Below are positions 24,203-36,900 of a stretch of DNA of 64,000 nt, in pieces. Origin of the DNA: Klebsormidium nitens. Its lineage: Eukaryota; Streptophyta; Klebsormidiophyceae; Klebsormidiales; Klebsormidiaceae. Within the stretch, counting starts at the first letter, position 1. Each line of letters opens with the position of its first letter. The notes beneath the pieces are model-generated. The model was not told the origin of the DNA. It did not search any database and saw only the letters and a list, made by a program, of their open reading frames with translations. Location of the stretch: NCBI GenBank assembly GCA_000708835.1, contig DF237176.1, forward strand, positions 62,001 to 126,000, read 5' to 3'. The translations under genes and the position numbers were made by a program.

Positions 24203-26479
24203 CTAAGCGTACAAAAACAGCAGGACTACGACGATATAAACAACTATCATGACGCAATTGGCGACCCAACCCGCCTTGACGGCGTTATTCGCAAACTTGG
24301 GGGTGCGACACAGCGGTAGAAACGCCCCGATGACCCAGAAGACCGAAAGCACCCAGCCGACGCCGAAGAAGATCCAATCGGGGGTCACGCAGCAGCCCTC
24401 TTCCCGGGGGGGGGTTTGTGGGGGTACCTGCAGAAACAAAAGGTCGTTATCAACAGATCTTCGCACTCGCTGTTTGATTATTGAAGCGCAGCGTCTGTCT
24501 GAAGGGGCGTGACTCAGTTACCTGCAGAAAGAGGGGCAAGGAACTTTGGGGGGGCGCGTCGTCAATCGGTCGATCCTTTGTACCACGAGAAAGGGGCTGG
24601 CGCAAGCGCCCAGGCTTCTGGGCACCTTGTCCCTGCCAAGCTGACGGGCTGGGTCCTTCCAGTTTACTTCGTCACGAATACAAATGATCGTGCAGATCTC
24701 GATATTAAGCGGAGAGCAAATGGAGGAGTTAACCGAGAACGGAGTCGGGGTATGTGGGGTGGTGCCTCGAAGAGCGGGGACGTTCCGAAACTTCTTGTCG
24801 CTCTAGTTCGTCTCTTCATATAGACGAGAAACCGGACGTGGTCCAGCTCTGGCTTGTGAAGCGTCCTAAGGGAGTGTTTGCCGAAAGCAGGACCGCACGT
24901 GAGAGCTCGTCGCGCCCTGGTGCGATTGAAGGAGAGCGGGGCAAAAGCAAGGCGGAGTCATCGGATGGAGTAACCGTTTTGGTTTCCTGAGCTGAGTTCC
25001 TTCAGAAAAGCAGGGGCGTTCTTACCGTACTCCAAGTACGGTAACCGATGCTTTGGGTTTTGGCAGAAGCCTGTCCTGCTAGAGTTTTTCCAAAGCGCGA
25101 ATCACTTTTCCCAAATATAGCGAATAGAAGCTTGCCAACTTAGTTGTTCGAAGCTTCAGACGACTCTGTACTTCAGGCGCCCAGTGGAACCATTTCCTTC
25201 AATAAGTTATGCCACTGTTCTGCAAAGGCTCTGATCGAGAGTAATAGTATTTTGTTCAAAGTACTCTCCTCCAAAGTCCTTCCGTGTCTTGGCAGACGTT
25301 CTTGAAGGGGCGAAAAGTTCCGACGCACTTCGACGATCTGGAGCGTCCTCGAACAATTCATGACGTGAGTTTTACATTCAATCCCTTGAAATCGCACCAA
25401 AGTTCAAGCGACCGCTTACCAATTGCTTTCAGGCAGTTGCGAGCCTTTTTAATCAGGCTCTTCACTCACGTGCCGCATTTTTGTTGCCTTCTGGTTACTT
25501 CCCACGTTCCCGCTTTCAATTGAGTGCGATCACCCGAAACGTACTGGAACTTTCGTGTCTGATAAAAAGATGAACTTGAACCGAGGAGCTTCATGACGAA
25601 AGACAGATCAGATATTTCAAACTCCCCAGTTCGAATCAACGAAAGCTTTTACTTCAGCATGGTGTCCTAAGCTCTCTCCGTTCTTGGAACAGCGGTACTC
25701 GTTGCAGTGCTTTCCCAATGAATCGAAGCTTCGATCGTTTGCCACGGGTTATCAGACCACATAACGAACCGGAAACTTTAGCCTATCGTTCGTTTTATGT
25801 CTTGCCCATGTGCTGGCAACGATTTAATCATCAACGTCCTGGACTCTCTCTGAAAGTTGGAATAAGTGTTCGAAGCATATCTCGTGACAGTTTATGTCTG
25901 ATCCTGGTTTGGTTCACGGTTATCATCGAAATACCCTTGAAAATCTTCATAAGTCCTGGAGGCAGCTTGCGCTTCTTAGTTGGGAAGACCCAGCAGCCTT
26001 CTGGTTTTAGTGCAGTGTACGGAAACAAAGGGGGCGTGAGGTATTATCCCGTCCTCGATCGCGGGCCAGCCCCGCGCGACAGCTCCCTATGTTTTTGATG
26101 CTTTGTGGCACACTTATGAGCTCGAAGAGGCAAAAAGCAAGCTCACCAGCCCTTGTTCTTAGCTATCTGAGCTGCCCCTCGAGGTACTTGTTGCCTATAA
26201 GCGTCTGCTCACCTGTACCACATAAAACGCGCCTGGCTGCTGAGGGGGGTAGCTCCCAGCGACCGGCTGCGCCGAGGGATAATATCCTTGCGTCTGTGGG
26301 GAAAAGTAATATGTGGGCTGCCCTGGAATCGCCTGAGGAGCATATGCCGGTTGCTTATAAGGCGATGACGTGGCGTCTGCGTTCTCATACTGCTTCTGTG
26401 CATATTCGTTCTGAGGACTTGGCGAAGCGGGCGCCGGCGCAGGGGCGTCAGCCTGCGGGGTGGTGTCGGGAATCTGCAT
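24203..26479 (-). CDS. Small two-helix membrane protein, L18a-like family (paralogue 3)
   Basis: Third member of the local family, on the opposite strand; function unknown. Exons 26213-26479 and 24203-24427, phase 0, give 163 residues. Exon 1 has exactly the same length (267 nt) as in copy 1 and encodes a Pro/Ala/Gln/Tyr tail ending GAFYVVQ, matching AFHVVQ of copy 1. Exon 2 begins VPPQ and carries CCVTPDWIFFGVGW, a first helix, PLCRTPKFANNAVKAGW, and a second helix running almost to the stop (LLFLYA), so it lacks the polar end of copies 1 and 2. The position of the single intron and the conserved V-P-P after it mark common descent. Confidence 0.8.
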
Positions 26480-28111
26480 TGTGAAGCCCCCTCTGCCAGT
26501 CTCAGAGATCGATTAAGCAGCTCGTATCGTGGCCCAAACAGTGGCCAATGAGCGACTAGAGGGGCGACTAAAGGAAGGACAAAGGGTTACACTGAAACAC
26601 ACTACGGATAAATTTGACAGGTGTGGACATAAGTAGCTTTCCGTTCTGAAAGTCATTGGCGTCCTTCTTAACTGGACAGAAGAACCAAGTCATACAGCTG
26701 AAAGGAGGTCATACGGATCTGGAGTTGCATATATAAGCGGAAGTCGAGGGGGGAGCACTTATTCTATGAGCTGGTCTAGCTCTGACATTGCCTATGACTT
26801 AGTACCGCGCAGCAGCCAGGATCCGAAGACGACTGGCTCTGATCACTTGATGCCAAGCAGCATAATATCACGTTTTACAGAGCCCAAATTGCGGTCTGAA
26901 AGCAGCCGCAGCAGGAATGCCTCCCATGAGCATGCGGCGCTCACTGATTGAATCAAACCTTGATCAGCAAGCCGAGCTTTTGAGATCTGAAGCAAACGGA
27001 GGAGGTAGGTACTATCAGAAGTCATTGAAGGGCTACTAGGTACACAGAAGCAGCTGATTGAGAAAGGACTCCGAGACCTTCAAGTCTGATAATGTGTCAG
27101 GTCTCTCACTCTGAGTCTCAGGCTCTGCCAATGATACTAACAATGAGAAGTGCAAGGGCATGAGTTTCGGCATCTACCGTACTTTAGCCGCCTGTAACTG
27201 TCGTCTCGACCCAATCTTGAACGTCGATCACAAGGATTGTCATCTATAACCGTCCGATTGAATGCGCGCGGAGTTGAAGTCATGCCGCCTGGCCGGCCGG
27301 CGCGGCGATAGGTATCAACTGCTGGAGTTGACTACCGTACTACCGGTACTAGAGTCAATTACCGTACTAGGGCTGCGTGCTGTGACTCACAGCCTATCTC
27401 CAGTCCCTTTCAAGTTTCACCCTTTACATCTGCTCTGTACAAAGCGCCGCACTATTAATTTGAGCAGTGGCCAGTATCTGGTACACGTCATGAAGTACTT
27501 AGGTGCCGGTGAAGGCAAGCCTGAACCAGCTTATATAAGTACCGTGACGTCGTGGGATTCCTGCCGAAGCTAGAATGCATTGCGCAAGCGCACAGCTGGC
27601 AGCATAATGAAAGAGCTGCAGCTGCAAGGTGAAGTTTGTTCGCCAGGCTGAGACCAGCAATTAGGGAGCACTTCGGAAGCACAACAGCCGCTACATGTAC
27701 AGACAAGGCAACCTAATTTCTACTGTGATTTCACCAGATTGCCACTTTTGACACGGGACACTGCTCTTCTACACTGGAGCTCACGACGTAAGCGCTGCAA
27801 TCGAACTTTGCTGCCCGGCTATATATGCTGTCCTTACCGTCCTCTTCTAGCACAGCGGTGATTTGGTTTCCTCTTCGTGGCACAGAACTTGCGCCAACAG
27901 AGGGGCTGTGCCAGTGGCTCCAATATCTTCATGTTTCAAATCGAACTGATCAAGCTATATGGAGGCTCAAACCTTTATCACACGCAGCAAAAAAGGTATC
28001 CAACGGTAGCAAGCTGCAGCTGTCGAGCTGATAGATACCGAACGTTTGAGCCAAATGCGAAGAGGGATTCTAGCAAATTAGGTTGATGCGGACTCAAAGC
28101 TCAGTTTCACG
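26480..28111. other. Divergent intergenic region between paralogues 3 and 4
   Basis: About 1.6 kb of shared upstream sequence. A TATATAAG at about 26730 (plus) lies 36 bases before a 61-codon frame (26766-26951) that I do not recognise and cannot support as a gene. A TATATATG lies near 27830, about 280 bases upstream of the plus-strand gene. No RNA gene is seen. Confidence 0.5.
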
Positions 28112-30228
28112 ATGCCGCATCCAAGCACCGTGATCCCTCTACCGGTTAGCGGGCCCAGCCCATCTACTGCCTTAGAACCTGGACAGAAGCAATACGAGGC
28201 CAACGCCATGTCTCCACATGCGGCGGACCTGTCCCCAGGGCAGGCTTTCAGTGCATCAGCAGCTCATGCGCCATTTGGTGGAAACGCGTCCCCGCAGCAG
28301 CCTGTCGCGTACTATGTCCAGGTAAGTAACTCAGCTTTCAGCAGGAGTGACATGTGTCTAGACCAGCTTTTGATTCGGCCCCCTTCATTCATTTAGGTTC
28401 TATTAGTGCAACCCAACTCTAAGCTTTACTTTTGCTGGTCTAGTTGAGCTCTGTAGAAGGTAAGGGCGGCCCACTATCTGAAATTTCGATGCAGGTAGGT
28501 CAGGTGAGTGTACCCTTGATGGAGTACTTGGCAAGGATCTTTGTGGGTATATGCTCCCCTAGATGATCGTATATGGCAAAGTGGTCGCGCTTGCTTAAGC
28601 GCGACCTGAAGAGGCTATTCTGGAATGATAGAGAAAGCGTGCTTACTAAGAGATGCACCAGCTAGAAGAAGCACCGATGATCAGAATTACTGATGCCGAG
28701 ATTCAGCTTTCACCTTCCGCTGAACGCTCGCCTGCCTTGTAAAAGCGCCCTATTCTGAGCAGTAACGAGGTGAGGTTCGCGATGCGCGGTGGGCCCGTTC
28801 ACTGAAGTGCCTGCGTTTAAAAACAGGTTTGCGAGCTGGGTTTCCAGGCTGTTTGCAGAAGGCACGGTCTGGGCTGTCGTCAGAAGGAGGGTAAAGGTCG
28901 AGTTTTTAAATACGCGGGGTGAGCTTGCGGGCAGAACCTCTAGGGGTCCTTCCAGGGGTCCCCATAATGCTACGGTTGTTTACCATGGTATTAGTAAGCG
29001 GGCACTGGACAGAATACAGAAACATGCTCCCCCAAAATCACAAGGAGACGTTTGTCCAAGAAGACGGCCATGCAAACTCCACACGAGTAACCCCGCGATT
29101 GGTCTCGAGGACAAACTTCCCTTAATAGGAATCCTTCAGCGGAGGCTTTTGCTGTAAAAGAAGCCTGATCATTCAGAGGGCATCAAGGCGCAGATCTGGC
29201 AGAAAGGAACGAACCCACGACTGGCGGCCGGGGCGCTTAATTGACGGTCGAGAAACGGATCCTAAAAAGCAGCAAAGTCTGTTGTGATTCCGAGCTCAGA
29301 TGGCGACGAGACTCTCTCGACATCTCGAAACGTGTCCTCGTCAACAAAATTAGAGCCCTAATAGCTTGTCGCCTTATCTGAGGACGTCAAACTTTCACCT
29401 TTAAAGCCAGGCGACTTTGGGCCGGACAAACATTGTTTCTAGCTAAGAGCGAGCGAAAAACCACCCAACTTTTACCACGCTTCCAAGAATAGTGCCAATC
29501 CAACGTTGAAGAGCGACACATTCGGCAAGTCCGTAATCAGCAAGAAAACCCCGATACGGCGCATTGGATCTTGAAGAAACTGCCGCTGCAGGAACCACCA
29601 AGCCTATGTTCGTTCACAGCTGCTGTGATGGACGTAGGTCCACGAGACAGGGGAAATCGTGGATCTTGCCTTTAGAAACTGATTGCCCAGCTAATTCGAT
29701 TTCGTGGCTCTCGCCTTAAACCCCATTTTTCGAGCTTGGATTTCGTGGGTCTTGCTTGAACTCCAATCTCCGAGCTCGGAACTGACTCCTCAGAACGCCC
29801 TCACGAGCGTGCGATTTATAAAATCGTCCTTCTCAAGGGCCGAACCGCGTTGGCGCTTGCGTTTAGCCCTCTTACTCAACCCACAAGGTCTGCTTCTATC
29901 AAGCGCTTTCCAGTCAGGTAGGCATGGTTAAGCAGAAGATTCTCTGCAGGTTAAGAAAGAGAATTCTCCGCAGGTACCCCCCCCTGGGCGTCCCCGGAAG
30001 GACGGGTGGTGTGCGACCCCCGACTGGGCCCTCTTCTTCATGGGCTGGTTTACCTGCGGGGTTGGCTGGATCGTGGGGGCGTTTCTCCCGCTCTGCCGAA
30101 CCCCCCGATTCGAGAACGGAATGATTATGGGTGCATGGATCGCCAACTGCGCTTGCGCTTGTGTAGTGACGACTTATTTCTCGTTGATAGCCGTCTTTTT
30201 CACGGGCATCGCTCTCTATGGCATATGA
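28112..30228 (+). CDS. Small two-helix membrane protein, L18a-like family (paralogue 4)
   Basis: Fourth and most divergent local member; function unknown. Exons 28112-28321 and 29974-30228, phase 0, give 154 residues. The tail is shorter and less Tyr-rich than in the others but ends QQPVAYYVQ at the same intron position. Exon 2 starts VPPPG. The first Cys of the Cys-Cys pair is replaced, giving GWCATPDWALFF, while FLPLCRTPRFENG is kept; the second helix (about 120-150) is Cys/Ala/Val-rich. A run of eight Cs after the acceptor keeps the frame as it stands. The 1.65-kb intron holds a perfect 10-bp hairpin at 28583-28606. No other exon is needed to join the two parts. Confidence 0.75.
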
Positions 30229-33200
30229 GCAGAAAACTCTCATAGGTTTTGAGTTGTAAAAGGGTAAGAGGAGAAAGCTGCAATTCATCGCGGATAATTA
30301 CTTCGGATTAAGTAGTCAAATCAGCAGCTGCATTTGAGCTTAAGTTTGAGTCCACAAAGAGAGCTATGCATCTGAGATAGTCTTATCGATATTCGACGGT
30401 TGTTCTGGACTTGTAAGCAGAGCAGGTTAGTCGCTCAACTGTAGGAACGGTGCTCAGCCCGCTGAACACATATTGAGAACGTCCGAGAAAAGTGTCTGTT
30501 TGACAAACCCGTGACCGTCCAAGTTTGTACAATCTTATGAGTCTAGGAACACCCTCGGACTTCGCAGTTTCCGCAGGCAGGTAAAGATGCCATCAGGCAC
30601 GTAAACGACCCTGGAAATGAGTGTAATTTCGTCTTAAAGTAAGTCCAAAACGGCAGCGCTTCTCTGTGTCGTGTTATGTGTCGTGTTATCAGAGACGTTT
30701 TTGAGGGACTCTTCTTCGGTTTCACCAGTCCAGTCAAAAAGGTATCGCCTCATTCCATAGATTCCTCGAGATGAATCAAGGCACTCCTAAAATGTGGGAT
30801 ATGCCAGGTGGGTTCCAAGCTTCGACACTTTGAAGACTCGAAATCGAACCAGAAGAGTCTTCTGTTACACAATCATTGCACACAAATACAACCGGGTTCG
30901 ATGGATTGCTTGCGTTCGTACAACACGACGTTCCAAAAGTATCGATCTGTTTCATGAAAGACTGACGAGAAGAAGTTAGCGACTAGAATTACTCGGCAGT
31001 CTTGATGCATAGACAACATTAACCGCAAAGTATTGTTGAACCCTTCAAATGTCGAGCGACGCAATGAAGTGGGCGCTGCTCGCTTTACAGCGCGGCAAGA
31101 TGGTCGGGAGAGTCTCCCGACCATCTTGCCAGTTTTACTCACTAAATTAGTCGGAAAGAAGTTGAAAGTTGAAAATAGTGCTACATTAGTCGACACTAAA
31201 ACTGGCAAAATGGTCGGGAGAAGAGGCTGTAGCCAAACGCTTGAAAGTCCCAGAAATCAAAGACCTTTTTCCCCAAGTGTACAGAATCTTTACGCACATC
31301 TACGTCATTAGCACTGAGGTTCTGGACGCCGCCGTTATCATGTAATGATGGTGCCTGCAACTTTCGAAATTTAAAAGTTGCCTTAGCCACCAGCTGGCCT
31401 GAGGGGAGGCCGACTTAATTCGGTGTTGAAGCCTGCACTTCAGTGACTTCAGAGCTGCATGGATTTCCTTGCAGGAGCATCATCGTTGGAGCTTCGCAGT
31501 TCAGCTCCGCACGTGTATAAATAGATGAATATCGACAATGATTTTCGCCCTTTCTTCCCGTACCAATTGTATTGTGACGTCGGCCGGTACATGCACACGG
31601 AGTCTTGTCGGAGTATATATAGTGCGAGGTACGTTCTGACAAGAAATGAAAGACTAGGCCCTTCAGGGAAGATTGTGCGGTATGCTTCTGGAGGGGCTTC
31701 CTCATGATTCATGAATCTTCCGGAGGAGTCCGTCATGTCGACCGATACCACTCCGCTAGATGATCGACCGTCCTCCTGAGATTTTCGCTTCGAGAATATG
31801 GACCTGGCTCCATATTCTCAATCATAGAGTCGATGCACATCCAGCTGTTTTGAGTCCAAATGGTTCAAACTTCCGGGCAGTAGAGTATCAAGTGCAGACC
31901 TCCGAAGGAGCGCGCCTTTGCACCCAGACAAGTTTCGAAAGCAGAAAGCAGTTAATCCTGGAACTGCTCGATCGATCCGCGAATCGAGGGCTGTAGCTGT
32001 AGTCCATGAAGCTACAGCTCTGATCGAGCTCAATATCAGCATGTGCCAGTCGTTAGAACTCGTGGTTTACTACGGGTTTAGAGAGCTGGAGAATCTGGTC
32101 CATGCAGGGCAGCGCAGCCGGCCGGGACCTCAAAAGCCCTAGTACTCAGGACGTCACTATAGCATCATGGTCTTGACGGCGCATGTGATCATACTAGGCG
32201 CATCACTGCAAAGATCATGATGAGTACATGCATCTAATGGCCAATCCAGTGAGAAGCTGATGAACGCGTCACAACGAGGTCTTGCCAGCCACATACGTTA
32301 CAAGCCTGCTAGACTGCCATAAACTAATATTGGCAATTGAGTAGCTGTATTTGGTCTCCAAAACGCGCACAGCGTTTCAGAATCAGTATCCTAATATTGA
32401 TATTCGGAGGGAAGGCATAGATGCAGCTTTTTTGAGCTGAAAGTTCAACCCCTGGAGTCCGTACATCGTGCAAATCCTGATGAAAACTCTCCTGGCTAGG
32501 TGCAACCAATAATCGTTGTGCATATGTCCGAAATTCAGAAGCAGCTTGGATCAGATCTGGCATTCGATATCAGTGTGCGTGCGTTGCCACAGTGCATCAT
32601 CATCGGCAGAGATCTGTTCCGTTGACTTCAGGCTTAACTTATAATCCCATCGGTTGACGCAATAGAATCAGCCGTTGACTAGCTGCCAATATAATGGTTG
32701 TAACTTTTGCCCAGTCCTCACATGAGTGCTTCGGTCTTGCGCCCGAGTCTGCAGACGCGTGACTGAGGTTCGGAGTCAGCGAACTTTCAATCCGCTCGCG
32801 CGAATGTCCACACATGATCATCCGACCGTCCATGAAACCATCGAGGGTGAGTCGCGTACCGGAGCGCGCGCAGAGACTGCACCAGATCCTAGGTGCCGTC
32901 ACCTACTCTAGGCGTGAAGCGGCAGTGCACTCCCGGGCCCCACGTACCGTACGCTCTTGTAACAATGTATCGGAAGGAGCATGGCAGCAGGATGGCAGCT
33001 CACTTCTGCGGTGGTCAGATTACCCACACAATGTACCCTCTAGAATTGTACCTGGCTTGTGTACTCCTCAGTCTGCCCTTACTGCAAGCTGAACTTCTAC
33101 ATCCCGGGCAGTTCCTTCTGCAGCATGCACTGATGTACTACTGTAGTACGCAGCCCCCTTTGAACCTTTGACCCGGAAATCATTCAAGCTCAAATCTGTG

Positions 33201-33904
33201 GTCAAGATTCTGCTGGACAAAAACATTCCGAGCATCTGGGAAGAGTGCGGCTATTTGACACAGTCACTGCATGTTTTTAAAGCTTGTGAGACCAAATTAA
33301 GTAAACTGTGTGTCAAGACCAAAGCTCGTATTTTCATACGTGAAATCATGCAGCCGCTTCTATACTTGCATCAAGTGACCGTTGATGATTTGCTTTCTTG
33401 GGTGGCATTGATGGTCTGCTCATCAAAGAGCACTGGTGTCAATGTAAGCGACAGCCTCACATAGCGACTTGAATCAGGAAGCAACGAAAAAGTCAAGCTG
33501 GTTTCAGAATTGCAAGCAAAAGATTCCTTCAAAAGGGGAAAATCTTGGCAGAACGTCATTGCGAGAGTCAGCATTGCGCATATCACTTTGTTAGAGCAGA
33601 AAGAGAAGAGGAGCATACAGCAGATCCTAAGACACACGCAGATCCAATAAAGGCACGCTCTAACGCGGCGACCCAACCGTTGGACAATGCTGGCGTCTGC
33701 TTAAGACTCTGCTTTTAGCATCACGTTTCTTCTTCAGCAGAGTTCAATCCAGGCGTCTGTGCTTTCCTGCACAACAACCTTCTCTGCACAGTTCGCCATC
33801 TTCTGTTAAGATCTGTTTTCACGCAGGCTTTCTGGGACAGGAGGCTCTGAGGCTTTTCTCCACAGATCGCCCGGTGCGGGCGGCGCCTCACTCTAGTTCT
33901 GCTC
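30229..33904. other. Gene-poor region
   Basis: About 3.7 kb without a gene I can name. It contains a long hairpin repeat at 31094-31221 and a small hairpin near 31793 (GAGAATATGGA arms). The longest frame, 33168-33464 (+, 98 codons), shows no known motif. The last few hundred bases hold the promoter and 5' UTR of the ATP-grasp gene. Confidence 0.5.
31094..31221. repeat. Compound inverted repeat with three related arms
   Basis: 31094-31111 (GGCAAGATGGTCGGGAGA) is followed after one base by its exact complement at 31113-31130. The second arm, extended to 25 bases (31113-31137), pairs again with 31197-31221 with one mismatch. The three arms allow two alternative hairpins, one with a 1-base loop and one with a 59-base loop. 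It could be a foldback element or its remnant; I see no clear target site duplication. Confidence 0.85.
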
Positions 33905-36900
33905 ATGGCGATCCTGATGGCTGAGGAACCGGAGGCGCAGTCTGCGGTGCCTCCGGAGGCCAATGGCTGTGTCAAGCCTGACGTCACTAAGGGTGTCAGC
34001 GGGAGCAAGGTGGTCTCATTTGGCATGGCTGCCCCCGTGGAGTCTCTGATGGAGAAGAACCTTAAGAAGGGCAAGGCACTGTCCCTGGCTGAGAAGGAAG
34101 CCAAGAGCTTCGCCAGCCTGAATGAAGTGCTCTATGATCTGTCTCTGCCGCCGCTGATTGACAACACGGCGAGGCCGAAGAGTGTTCCCAAGGATACTGT
34201 GACGGTGGTTATGCTGACCGAGCCGGAGAACCGGGTTTCGGTGTGCATGGAGGGGGCCAAGCAAAGCAGGTGAGGGGTCAAGTGCAAGTAATCCCAAGCT
34301 TGGATCGATTCTGTCAAATTGTGACTTTTTCGTTTCATTTAGGTACCAAGAGGATTGAGACCGATAAACCATGCTGATTGATATGGGCCACAGAAGGGTA
34401 TATGAAGAGCGCCTTTTGTGTATCAACAGATTGGCGAAGGCTTGCAAAGCAGGCCCCTGAATAAATCTAGAAGATGGACATTCTCATTCTTGGAGCGGTG
34501 GATCCGCTGGGTTTGCAATTGGAGGGCCTTGTTCTTTAGATAATAATTGCAAATGTTTGATCATTTTCCAAGGCAACTGGACTAGGAGGTGTCTGTGCAC
34601 AGGTGTGAAGAGATGGAACGAAACTGGCAGGCATTGTCCCCCTTGCTGCAGTGCAAGGAATTTGTCTCAGGACGCACGAGCCTCTGATTAGACTGCAGCT
34701 ACTTACCTAGGATCTTGTTTTCTGGGGATAATACTTACCATCAAGGAGCAATTTTGACCTACATAAAAGCTAGCCCTGATACTCTCCTGTGAAAGGGTGT
34801 CTGGTGCTTGCACCTGGCCCTTCGAGGACCGCTTTGGAAGCAGCTTTACCCACACAAACAGCAATGAGCACCTGCAGTGGAGTATAACGGCTTTCAAACC
34901 TCTCACGAGAGGTTTGCCGGCTCCTGCTGCTCTACTGCGAAGTGTAGAAGCGGTTCACAATACGAAGTGAAGGAACGGCTTAGTATGGACAGGTGTCATC
35001 ATATGCAAAACAGATATTCACCTTGAGCAACTCTCTCCATAGCTTCTACGTGCCTTTCCGGAAGCGCAGTCTCTGCGTAGCTGCAAGCCCACTTATCTAA
35101 ATCCCCTTTCTTAGCTGACGTCATCCCTTTCTCCCCCACAGGGGCAACGTCCTGATGGTGATCAACCCCGCCTGGCTGGAGAAGCGCCCCATCGTGACGT
35201 CAGACGTTAACGTCACCCCTCCAGCTGGCGCCACACACTCGCTGTTCGTGCACAAGGCCGTGTGGTTCGATACCAACGGGCAGGCGTACCTGGACCGGTA
35301 CGAACCCCCGAGGAAGGTCACGTACCTCGCCAACTTCTTCACGCTGCCTGGTGAGCTGCCGTCGGCAGAGAAACCTCAAGCAGGATATTGACAGCTGTCC
35401 AGAGACGTTGGCAAGGTTTGGAAGAGCTCAGCTGACTACTTCAACAGCTGTTCCCTGATTATTCTCACGCAAACCGTTCTGTTTCTCACACCTGTTTAGA
35501 ACTCTTCTCTCTCGAATCTTAACCCACAATCTAGCCAAACCCTCTTTCAGACCCCTCTTTACCTCCTGCAGACCCCCTCTCAAAAGCTTCCTAATTTCGC
35601 CACAGAACCTTCTTCAAAGACCCAGCCAGCTGCGAATCTAGACCTTCTCAGAAAAACATCCCTTGAACTCTTCCAACAGTTTTCCTCATATCTGCCTTAC
35701 AACTCTCCCCTCAAACTCCAACAAAATCCCTCATCAAATCGTCTTCAAAACTCCTGCCAATTGGTACTCAATCGATCTTCAAACCTCCCTTAAACCTCGC
35801 CCCCCAGGCTCGGAGGGCGACCGCGACGACGGCGTGCCGCTCGAGGCCGGCCTGGACTGCCCCATGAGCTCCTCGTCGGCCCTCGAAAAGATCACTAACG
35901 ACAAGCTGCACACGCGCCTGCTCCTCTCGCGCGCGCGCGTGGCGCACCCCCAGTGCGTCGCCTTCACCTTCAAGTGCCCCATGGTCTACAACACCTCCGG
36001 TGAGCCGCCGCGCTTCAGAACCCGTCTTCAGAACTTCGTGAAAAACTCCCCGCAGTGTCTCTCGTGCTCAACTCTTCTTCCTGCGATTTCTTTCTCGGAG
36101 GTCTCAGTTTTGTAAACAATGCATGCAGATGCTTGGCAGATTGATGGGCAAGGGCCGAACACGAAAGCAAGGTGCTCACGACGAGCAGTCCCTTTACCAA
36201 ATGAGGTCTGTCGGATGAAGGCAAGTAGGGAAGTGAAATTCCCCCCAATCGAAGTCACCTGACTTCGTTCCTGCGCCCTTCTTCCCCAGCAACTATCGAG
36301 AAGAAGGTCAGCTGGAGCGTCTTTCTTTGTCCCCCCTTTTCCTCACCTTGCCAGAACGCCCTCCGCTTACCCATACGCTATCCCCTCGCCACAGGCTGCA
36401 CCGGCACATACGCCGTCCACTCCCTGTCCGACCGCGCCGGCTACGAGGACCTCTTCCGGCGTGAGGCGGAGCGGTTATGCGCGCGGTTAGCGCGTGACCA
36501 GGTGGTGGTTAAGCCGAGCGGGCCCATGTGGATGGGCAGCAACGGGGTGTCGTTTTGGAGCCGGAAAGACGTCGACGGAATCGTGGGCGCCGCGACGGCG
36601 CTGCTCCAGCGGCTGTGGGACGGCGACGCGATTTTGCTGGAGGAGTTCCTGCCGACGCTCGGCCCGCACGACATCAAGCACGGCAGCGACGTGAGCTTCC
36701 AGACCTTGACATACTTCAGAGATGGGTTCAGTGTTCCCTATCCATATGTCGATGTAGTGATCTCTTGATCGTTGCGGTTGAAAGATTCAGGTTTTTAGGG
36801 GCTGAGTGCCGGCTTGCTGAAATTGGGGCCGCATCAAATCACGTTTGAGAGCGTTACGCCAACATCGTCGAAGCGTGGACAGGATTGGAGCCACCCAGGA

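Noticed and set aside
25024-25049. Small hairpin TTACCGTACT/AGTACGGTAA
   Set aside because: Ten-base arms in the intron of paralogue 3; plausible by chance at this scale.
26766-26951. 61-codon frame just after a TATATAAG box
   Set aside because: TATA spacing leaves almost no 5' UTR, the peptide is not recognisable, and no downstream exon continues it.
28583-28606. 10-bp hairpin GGTCGCGCTT/AAGCGCGACC
   Set aside because: Intronic, without a U-tract or other context; noted in the gene entry but not called a terminator or RNA.
30006-30245. 79-codon alternative frame over exon 2 of paralogue 4
   Set aside because: Shadow of the real exon; counting eight Cs after the acceptor puts the family core in phase, so no frameshift is needed.
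33168-33464. 98-codon plus-strand frame
   Set aside because: No motif or homologue recognised and no link to the downstream ATP-grasp gene.
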